Shown here: positions 1-9,469 of the stretch, piece after piece
Numbering within the stretch: position 1 is the stretch's first letter
Layout: every line of letters begins with the position of its first letter
From: Ettlia oleoabundans
Taxonomy: Eukaryota; Chlorophyta; Chlorophyceae; Chlamydomonadales
Reading direction: 5' to 3'
Assembly (NCBI GenBank): GCA_019693395.1
Contig: JAAMXP010001729.1
Location: forward strand, 36,618 to 48,953
DNA length: 12,336 nt
Translations under genes and position numbers: made by a program
The notes under the pieces: generated by a model
What the model was told of the DNA's origin: nothing
What the model saw: only the letters and a program-made list of their open reading frames with translations
The model's database searches: none

Positions 1-91
1 TGTTAGTTTCACTTCCTACTTGACTGGTCAACTGAGTGACCGTGAAAGACTCGCGAAGGAGCAATGCGCATGCTGTGCGTCACCCACCCAC

Positions 92-1966
<1,875 letters not shown>

Positions 1967-2398
1967 CTTTATTAAAATGTGATGCGCAGTCAATCAGACG
2001 TTGAAATGCGCCAAAGCGCAATGAGGCCCTGTACAGGCTGGCGGCAGTGAGCACAGCAGGGACGCCGCCACTTCAATTTCAAATGCTGGAGAACTGGTGT
2101 GCTTAGCCAACTCTGGCAGTCCACCAAGGCGGGATTTGTTTGAAAAGCCGTGCTCTCTCAGGACGTTGGGTTAACCAGGGTAACGTTTGCAACCACACCG
2201 CTCTGAGGGGAAACGTATGAACAGGTTGGAGCAGTGCAAAAAAAACACTGTCATGCTGCCCTCGCAACTACAGCAGGACTAAGATGAGTATGTGACTGCT
2301 ACAACAGTGTACACCAAAATTGCTTCAACTCTAGTCCACCCAATGGCAGGCACATCGGTGTGCAGAGCGGCCTACCGGGGGTGCACCCGCCAGACACA
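1967..2398. promoter_or_regulatory. Intergenic: SYLF 3' UTR and HPPK-DHPS promoter/5' UTR
   Basis: This 432-bp gap lies between the SYLF stop and the HPPK-DHPS start, both on the minus strand. It should hold the 3' UTR of one and the promoter of the other. No minus-strand TGTAA poly(A) signal (TTACA on plus) was found in it, and no recognisable TATA box. A run of eight A (plus strand) is near 2238-2245. The minus-strand sequence just before the HPPK ATG ends in AAAG, which could also serve as a weak splice acceptor. Confidence 0.5.
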
Positions 2399-3798
2399 TC
2401 AATTGACGCTCTCGATGACCTGCAGAGCAGAGGGGTGCATGGGGCACGCACACCCTTATGCATGATGCATATGTTGGCCGCAGAACCTAGTGCATGTTTG
2501 AAACGAGGCCACTGACGGGGCAGATAGCCAGCCGTTCAAGCCAGTCTGAAGGCCAGGCAGATGCACTTACCTCGTTCAATTTATCGTACACGTCTCCAAA
2601 GGCGGGTGGGGCAGAGACTGGCTTGCTGCCTCCTCCCAAGATTTCCATAGGTCCCACTCCCGGCCCATAGACTTCCTCGTTCTGTTTTGTAGACACATGC
2701 AGAGCACCCACTGCAGCACACATAGCGCCAAGGCAACCCAAGCTGTGCACTACAGGCGGTACTGATCCGTGGTGTGCAGACGACTAGGCATCTGCAGCGC
2801 AGCACTGAGGGAATCGCTTGCATCATGACCTGCCTGCTGCGCTAAGGTCCACCAGAAGTCCGTCTGAGAGCCCCAGCCAGACCACATCCTCCAGCAGCAG
2901 CGAGTCCAGGCTGGCATGTGCGCTGGACCACTTCTGCACCCAGCAACACACATATTGCAACTGGGGAGGGAGGCGTGCAAGCTTTACTCGCGTCCTTCAG
3001 CTGCACCATGCATGCCATCCCTCATACGCGTTCAACAACTCATACAGAATGCTGCCTGAACAATAAGGCACACAGCTGCCCATGTGCTGCACCTGCACCA
3101 GCATGCGGTGAAGGCAGCGGGTGTACCAGGCATGCACATACTTGCCACCACCCAGTACGCACCTCCGACAGCGTGAAACTGGCCTCTGCCGCCAAAGCCG
3201 GGCCGGTGGATCCACGCGACTGAATTGCCTGGGCAGCCTTGTCGCTAAGCACCACAGAAAGGGCAGAAGTGTCCTGCTTGCCTGCACGGCGGAGCAGCAC
3301 ATGGAGCAGCACTTGATATGTGGGAGCCTGGAAGTTGATAAGCTGCAGTATGTCATCGTGAGCGATGCCACGAACCGATTGTGGCTCCCAGAGAAAGTGA
3401 TGTGGCTGTGAGGAAGCAGGGTGCGCTCCAGCTGGTGCTGCCGTCGCTGAAGGTGCGCAGCTTGGTGATGGTGAAACCATGCCCAGTGCTAACGCCCACC
3501 ACCAGCCCTGCCTTCTTGGCGAAAACAAACTGCAGAGCCTGCAAAGTAGCACCAGCAGGGGAAAGATTGTATTGAGGGCTGATTGGGCGCAAATGCCACT
3601 GCACTCGACGGCGATGTTTACGTACTGGAATGCCGTGGCCAGCGTAGCGGCGGTGACAAGGCCACGTACCTTTGCCTGGTTGATTAGCTTTGGGTGCAAC
3701 AGATAGCTGGGCTCATGGTTGCCCTCACGCTGATGAGGCTTTGTCAGGTGGTCAAGGAGCTCCACGGCCTTGGCAACCATTTCGTCAAAGAACGCCAT
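2399..3798 (-). CDS. SYLF (Ysc84/DUF500) domain lipid-binding protein, complete, six exons
   Basis: SYLF proteins bind phosphoinositide-containing membranes, and in yeast and animals (Ysc84, SH3YL1) help organise actin. The specific role here is unknown. Exons, minus strand: 3798-3670, 3538-3376, 3281-3163, 2933-2834, 2710-2571, 2419-2399; 672 nt, 223 residues plus TGA, all phases matching. The domain fills the protein. After the N-terminal helix (MAFFDEMVAKAVELL) come LLHPKLINQAK, FVFAKKAGLVVGVSTGHG, a WSAP motif with SLGATIG, SALSVVLSDKAAQAI, GLSDGLLVDLSAA, and VYGPGVGPMEILGGG near the end. It carries no SH3 or FYVE partner domain. The start is the first ATG in this frame after an upstream in-frame TAG near 3920. 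Intron 4 (2711-2833) has a GC donor, and the last coding exon is only 21 nt. Confidence 0.87.
2711..2833 (-). other. GC-AG intron (intron 4 of the SYLF gene), 123 nt
   Basis: The donor reads GCAG|GCAGGT and the acceptor CTGCAG|TGGG. Splicing here gives DLSAAVGALHV, which aligns without gaps to the family spacing between the GL(F/L) motif and the YG motif. The nearby GT (2829-2828) would leave two bases of a codon instead of one and throw the next exon out of frame. If retained, the intron meets an in-frame TGA almost at once. Confidence 0.75.
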
Positions 3799-4581
3799 TG
3801 CAGCACCCGGGCAGCAGACTGGAGCGGCGGCAAGCAAGCGGAGGGCTGGCAGAGCAGGAGCCACGGCAGCTTGGACAAAAGAACGCCTATGTTTAGCTAC
3901 GATGTGCACTTGAAAATACTAGCCACGCGACAGGAACCCAACGTCGACACGCACGTTGTCCTCTGCCCTGAGGCGGGAAACCTTAAGCGGCTGGGTAAGA
4001 GGAGGAGTTGCAGCGTAATGTTGTCACCAGCAATGCAACTTGCAACATCCCTGCCATTTCAGTTGGGCTTCGCCAAGTCATCGGCGGCTGTGTGCTGTCA
4101 ACCAGTACAAAAAGACTCGCTCGCCCGACATCCCCCCAGCTTAAGTTGCAGGTCTGGTTCCATTGACAGTAGATTTTACCCTGACTCTGGGCAGCACTCC
4201 TATGCTGGCACACTGGCACCACTCTGCCCTCTCCCCTGGGATTACCAGGCGCACGCCACCCGTCGCTCCTATCCCATTGTCTGATACCTGATCACTGCTT
4301 ATGTCAACCTAATTGCCGCGCAAAGTTTTATGGTGAATTGGTTGCTTTCTAAGTAAAGCAGTTTGAACGAACGTCAGTCACACATGCAGCCTTCAGGTTT
4401 GGTGCACGCTTGCACCAGACCGCCGCACGGCAATGCACATGGCAGCAGCTGCCGCCCCAGCATGCACAGCAGCGTCCCGGAAACCCCGCTAAGCACGGAT
4501 TTAATCCACTTGCCCCAGCCTAGGAACATGTTTACAGACATCTCTATGATTGCCCAATTTTGAACACAACCGGGCTCTGTC
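3799..4581. promoter_or_regulatory. Divergent intergenic region between SYLF (-) and SGNH hydrolase (+)
   Basis: This stretch of 783 bp separates two genes transcribed away from each other, so it should hold both promoters and both 5' UTRs. Open frames cross it on both strands but none resembles a known family. In the SYLF frame the reading stays open upstream of the ATG to about 3918, but with no further ATG. The right part (about 4300-4380) is richer in A+T than its surroundings. No TATA box or transcription-factor site can be assigned with confidence. Confidence 0.5.
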
Positions 4582-6773
4582 ATGAGATTGCCTTTCGCCC
4601 GCCTGTCCCTCCTAGCGACTCTACTCGTGTTTGCCAATCAGCGCAACCTGACAGTGGGTGGTGCCGAGGTTCTATCGGGGGAAGACGCGGCGCTGCTCCA
4701 CATGCTGCAACCCAGCTCTCGCTCTGCCCTGCCGGGCTGGTTGGAATACCATGAACAGCTGTCCAGGGAGGTATCCGAAGCCAAGACTGCAGGGGTAAGG
4801 ACGTGAGGGGTTGCTGTCGCACGTACAAGGCAGGGCATGGGCATGCATGTAGCTGTGAAGGTGTGAGTGACGGTGTGTGCGGGCCCTTTCCTTCCTGTCC
4901 CTGACAGGGGGTTGATGTGGTTATTTATGGAGACAGCATAATGGAGGCGTTCTGCGGCTCCAGCGTGGGTATGCCCTTCCTTCAACAGTACGGTCAGAAC
5001 AAAGCAGCTTACAGCGAGCTGATGGGCACCAAGAAGTGAGTGGGAATACAACCAACACATGCGGGACCTGTAGAAGCCGCTGATCGGGCATTAGTGGCAG
5101 CTGCTCCAGTGATTGGTCCACTTGTGCACGACAGCCGACGAGATAGCAGTGTGCCAATTGACATAAGCCAGCGCCTGTTCCTACAAACTTCCTAATCAAT
5201 AACCGCGAGCTTCACCTGCCTGTTCCAGCAGGTGCAGGCGCCATGTAAACAACCATTGCTCCTTGAACTCACTGCTTGCAGGTCCCTGGTGCTGGGCATT
5301 GCGGGTGACCAGGCTGTGCACCTGCTGTGGCGGTTGCAGAATGGAGAGGGCCCCCAGGGCCTCAACCCCAAGTTCATCACCATCATGATTGGGACCAACG
5401 ACATGGCCCACCTGGCCTCCCTCTACCCGGTGGGTCGCCTCCCCAGACAGCTGCCTGCCTCCCAAATACTAGATTCAGCTCAAACGATGACCGCTGTTGT
5501 AACTAAACCCATACGCTGCTGCTGTGCTGCTTGCGTCAATCGAAGCAGGGCCCAAATGCGTCCCTGCTATATGGTGTTTGCTGTGTTGTCAGGGAGCACC
5601 TGCAGTCCTGCTGCCCACCACCTCGCATTCCACCATTCCAAAGATGCTCCTGAGCAAACCTGGCGTTACTGGCTACAAGCCAAGGCTGTATTGCTAAGTA
5701 ACTATGCATGTGCAGTTGCTGTCATGGTTGAAGTACGCCAGATTGCACATTCCTGCTACTGTGTCTGATGCCTGGTGACATCTGACCCCTTGATGTCGCC
5801 CTATCCCCTGTCTTCTTTCCTCCGCAAGTGTCATGACCCCTCCCATCTGGTTCTGCTGCCAAGTGCAGGATGATGAGGAGCGAGTGGCGCACATCATCTC
5901 TCTCGCGGTGCAGCAGTGTGTGCGGGAGCTGCAGCGGCAGGCGCCACAAGGTCGGTCAATGTGTGGTAGGCAGCCGGGCAGCCGGGCGTGCGGACATGAA
6001 GGGCAAGCCAGAGCGCCATATGCTGCGTCACCCTTCTGGAGTTGCCTTCCCTCGTTTATCTGCCCCATCCTCTCCTATTGCAGCCACCATTGTGGTGCTT
6101 GGACTGCTGCCCCTCCAACCTATGATGCTGCGCTCACCTCAACGCATGTTCGATAGCAAGATCGCCACAACTAACAAGCGGCTGCAGGTTTTTGTGGAGC
6201 AGCAGGCTACCGGCAAACTCATTTTCAAAGGTAGGCTCACTTCGGTGTCTTCAAATGTGTTTTCAAAAAGTGACGCGCTGGCATCTCAACAAAATCAGGT
6301 GGCTGGTGTTCCCATCCTGCCCCTTATGGCAGCGCAGCGGGCCTGACGATCATGCAGCAGAAGCATTTGCCTGCAACACAGTTGCTGAGGGCGACAATGC
6401 TGTGCCCAGACGTCTGTTTGCCCCGTGTCACGCGCACAACCTTGCCAGGCCAACCCAACCTGCTGGCTGTCTTTAAGCTGTTTCCGCCTGCTGGTGGATG
6501 TGGATGCAGATTGCGGCGGTGGCTTCACTGATGCGGATGGCGCGGTCAAGCGGAAGCTGATTCCGGATGGCGTCCACCCAGCAGGTAGGGGCTGGATATC
6601 ATAGGAAGTCCCATACGGGCGCGTTTCATCTCATCTGGAACATGGGCCGCTGAACATTCTGTTGCCAAGACTGTGGTACACCAGGGCAATCATGCATCCA
6701 TGTGCTGCACTTCTGTGCAGGGAAGGGCGCATCGGTGCTGCTAAGCTGCATGATGGAAGCAATAGACGGCTGA
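4582..6773 (+). CDS. Secreted SGNH/GDSL-type hydrolase, PAF-acetylhydrolase-like, complete, seven exons
   Basis: An esterase/lipase of the SGNH fold; the substrate cannot be predicted. Exons, plus strand: 4582-4794, 4908-5035, 5282-5429, 5869-5950, 6084-6230, 6510-6584, 6721-6773; 846 nt, 281 residues plus TGA, all phases matching. All catalytic blocks are present: VVIYGDSI (nucleophile Ser, exon 2), GIAGDQ (oxyanion Gly) and IGTND (oxyanion Asn) in exon 3, VVLGLLPLQP (exon 5), and DGVHP (catalytic Asp and His) in exon 6. The N-terminus (MRLPFARLSLLATLLVFA) is a basic-then-hydrophobic signal peptide, so the protein is probably exported or enters the secretory path. The ATG follows an in-frame TGA 21 nt upstream. 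Intron 3 is the longest here (439 nt). The weakest border is the 6509/6510 acceptor, chosen because it gives FKDCGGGF before the DGVHP block. Confidence 0.9.
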
Positions 6774-7782
6774 CGTTTTCCAGATCGGTCCATCACTGCA
6801 CCGCTTTCCATACAAGCGGTCAGCCACACTGTAAAGTAGCCACACCATGACAACAGTGCAGTGCGGGAATACCTCAGCTGTTGATCTACGGTAGCTGCGC
6901 CAGAGATGCTTCGAGGGTGGCTCGCAAACAAGTCAGCTGTGCGCTGGGCGTACAGTGCTGAAATCATGGTGGCGGCCCCCTGCCTGCACCAGTTCTTAAT
7001 GCAACCGATGAATCCTGATACCTGGGCCAGTCCAGCATCCATGTTAGGTGCTTTGAATTGCACTAGGCACAGTGGTCGCCTTGACCACCTGCTCACAAAG
7101 GAGTGCTCTCTCCCATCGCCAAACCAGCAACCACTGTCGCCAAATGGGCAGCCACCGCAGCACCCAGGCATTTGGACCCCGCTGCGGCGGTTGCTCCAGA
7201 AAGTGGGCCTGGTGGCAAGGCAGGAAATCAATAGAAACCTGCAGCAGTTGTGGCCTTATGTGCGCGCTGGCCTCTAATTCATGGCCATTACCAAGGTCCT
7301 CAGGCTGGGAGCCCTCCCAGTGCCAGAATCAGTCGACATCAGTCTATGCTGCATTGCGAGGGACATTGTTTGTGCCGCCATGGGACTTGCATTCAACCCC
7401 GATCCTGCGGTGCTGTGTTATTTGCTGCTTTGCATTGCTGGGTGGAAGTAGAGGTTGGGCTGTGGCGCCGTAGCAGCGCTGCAAGGTTGACAGCATACAT
7501 TCAATGTAGCTAAGAATAGCTGCACCAACTTGATGAACATGGACTGAGCAATTTATTGCGCCTAGTTTCTGTCACTGTGATTGTGATGTGATGTGAGGAA
7601 GTTACTAGCCTAAAAATTTTACGAAAAGCAATCGAACCGTCACAGATGTAAATGCAGCAAGTGATGAAAGAAAGCAAAACAACGGAAATGGGGCAGCAGA
7701 ATAATCAAGCGGGAAGGACAAGAAGCAGCAGCCAAAAGAGTAGCAGTCAGGGCTATAGCCCGTTAGCCGCCGAAACTGCACC
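6774..7782. other. About 1 kb between convergent genes, no recognisable gene
   Basis: The region lies between the stop of the plus-strand hydrolase and the stop of the minus-strand PHF5A gene, so it should hold two 3' UTRs facing each other. Open frames of 100-200 codons occur on both strands (for example plus 6906-7277 and minus 6626-7231), but none shows a recognisable domain, and the long minus one runs across the hydrolase's last exon. The part near 7621-7745 is A-rich on plus (T-rich in the PHF5A direction), as expected of a 3' UTR. No TGTAA was found on the minus strand here. A short GTGAT-type reiteration is near 7580. Confidence 0.55.
6830..6834 (+). terminator. Probable poly(A) signal TGTAA of the SGNH hydrolase gene
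   Basis: TGTAA is the usual poly(A) signal in green algae. This copy is 57 nt after the stop codon on the coding strand. A second plus-strand TGTAA at 7647-7651 could end a longer 3' UTR. Five-base matches also occur by chance. Confidence 0.5.
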
Positions 7783-8647
7783 CTATACTCTCTTCTTGAA
7801 TCCATACCTGCAGCAATCAGCAGGGGAATGTCAATAACACACCGAGTTCATATCGCGTAGGGCGTAAAGAACCACACATGCCACAAAAAAGCACCTTTGA
7901 ACATATGCCAGGCAGCAGGAGTCTGCCAGCAGCACACAGCACAATTCAACCCATCGGCAGAGCAGCACAGCCGGCAGCATGTTCGCACTTTTTTCGTTCA
8001 TAGAACAAGTCTGTCTTTGCGCTGCCTAGGTTGATGATCTTTGGGCATCCATCGCGCTGCAAAGATGGGGGCAGGCAAGAGCAGGTTTGCTACGAGTGGT
8101 CGATTGGCAGGTAGCACAAGAAGCAGCAGCGGGGCAATGGCCACGTTGTGGGACCTGAATGGCCCTCCTCGCCCAGCATGCACAGGCAGCAGCCACCATC
8201 TGAAACCAACAGCTTCGAGCCGGCAATATCGCACCCCCCTGCCACTCACGTCCTTCTCCTGTATCGTGCACTCTTTGCAGTAGTATGCGTCCGACACGCC
8301 GATGCCGCCGCAGACAACGCAGCGCCCCGCATACGAGCCGTAGTTGCACTCATCGCAGACCCGCACCAGCGTGGCAGGCCGCACGTAGCTGTCGCAAATG
8401 GGGCACTTGCCATCACCTGCAGCAAGGTGGGCAAAACAGGCGGTCCTGCGGAGGTCAACAGCAGCGGTGGCAGACAGCCGGCACCAGACTGGCGGCTTAG
8501 CAGGCAGGTAGGCACGCGCCCCTCGCCCTCCAGCACTATTAAAGACATCAGCCGCAGGGGTATCAGCTTACACTTCTCGCACAGCCTGCCTACGGCGATG
8601 CCCGGCTGCTTCCGGCACATGATCAAGTCGGGATGGTGCCTCGCCAT
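7783..8647 (-). CDS. PHF5A: PHF5A/Rds3, SF3b subunit of the U2 snRNP, complete, four exons
   Basis: A core subunit of SF3b, which helps the U2 snRNP hold the intron branch point. Exons, minus strand: 8647-8572, 8416-8250, 8056-7989, 7807-7783; 336 nt, 111 residues plus TAG, all phases matching; animal PHF5A has 110. Nearly every residue matches the family: [14 protein letters not shown], then [55 protein letters not shown] and a YGFKKR end. The twelve Cys expected to bind three zinc ions are at 11, 23, 26, 30, 33, 46, 49, 58, 61, 72, 75 and 85. Position 40, Cys in the human protein, is Ala. The last coding exon is 25 nt, and the protein ends in one extra Val after KKR. If that exon is missed, exon 3 reads on into a false tail. 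Confidence 0.96.
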
Positions 8648-9469
8648 GACGGAGGCGCTACTTCTGGACGATCTTACTCAGAAGTGCCCCTGGCCGGCGA
8701 AAGAGACGAGGACTTGGGAAGCGGCTGCTAGATACACACACGGACCCGTCCCCAATAGTCTGTGCACCAAAAGACTTACACGAAGCAACAGTTTGGGAGT
8801 GGAAATAAGGACTATTCTGTTTTTCGGCGGAGGAAAGGAGCCCTTCATATCTTTCTTTCTGGGCTGTTTTCCCCGATCTATGCCTTGAAACCGTTGCCCT
8901 AATGTCTGCATCGGCACGAATAAGCCGGCGGTGATCACGTATACACCTTGAAATGGTGCCCGCTGGAGGCGCCAGAAGGCCACTGCCGCCGGTATTCGGC
9001 GCTGCGCACTGGATGCCATGCGCTCAATAGTGCTGGCCAGTCTCCAGCGCTTGCTTAACAGGACACCATCCACGACAAATCTGTAGATCGCAGCTTTTCA
9101 GGCAATTTACTGGTGGCTCGCCAGTCATGCGGAGCTACTGGATGAGCGCCTCAGGCGCTGGATGGCGGACCCCAGTTGATAAGCAGGAGATGCAACTGAG
9201 TGGCAAAAGTGGAGAGCGATATGTGAGAACAAGCAGACTCTAGTGCACGCTGGTGCAGCTGCAGATATGGCTAAGCAGCACAAGGGTGGCAAGCAGTGTA
9301 AAAGGCTAGGAAAGATGCAATAAGGCGAGGGACCAAGGGAATCGAGTGATACACCTCAGCACATGACATTGCCACGTGCCAAAGAGCAGCCAGGCTGGAC
9401 TGCACCTGCCACCACTCAGGCCCACAAACAATGGGTGGGCCTCCCAGTGCGGCAGGATGGCCAGCGGGT
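8648..9469. promoter_or_regulatory. Intergenic: PHF5A promoter and 3' UTR of the upstream kinase-like gene
   Basis: 822 bp between two minus-strand genes. A minus-strand TGTAA at 8780-8776 could be the poly(A) signal of the kinase-like gene. That would give a 3' UTR of nearly 700 nt and leave only about 130 bp for the PHF5A promoter, so it may be chance. One minus-strand open frame (9073-8678) lacks an ATG start and any recognisable domain. No RNA gene is visible. Confidence 0.45.

Noticed and set aside
3040..3909. 289-codon continuous minus frame read as one protein
   Set aside because: It joins SYLF exons 1 and 3 through introns and skips exon 2, which lies in another frame. The upstream GTG start has no ATG support.
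5232..5768. 178-codon plus frame around the IGTND block
   Set aside because: It extends hydrolase exon 3 into introns on both sides; the SGNH blocks only make sense when spliced.
6626..7231. 201-codon open frame on minus
   Set aside because: It overlaps the last exon of the SGNH hydrolase in antisense, has no recognisable motif, and its composition looks like a chance frame in G+C-rich DNA.
7989..8056. PHF5A ending in the exon 3 read-through tail (KKCEHAAG)
   Set aside because: A downstream exon at 7807-7783 restores the conserved YGFKKR end in the correct phase with good splice sites.
8148..8888. 246-codon open frame on plus, opposite PHF5A
   Set aside because: It runs across both exons and introns of the firmly identified PHF5A gene on the other strand and has no recognisable domain.
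8678..9073. 131-codon minus frame upstream of PHF5A
   Set aside because: It begins with GTG, lacks a recognisable domain and lies where a promoter and a 3' UTR are expected.
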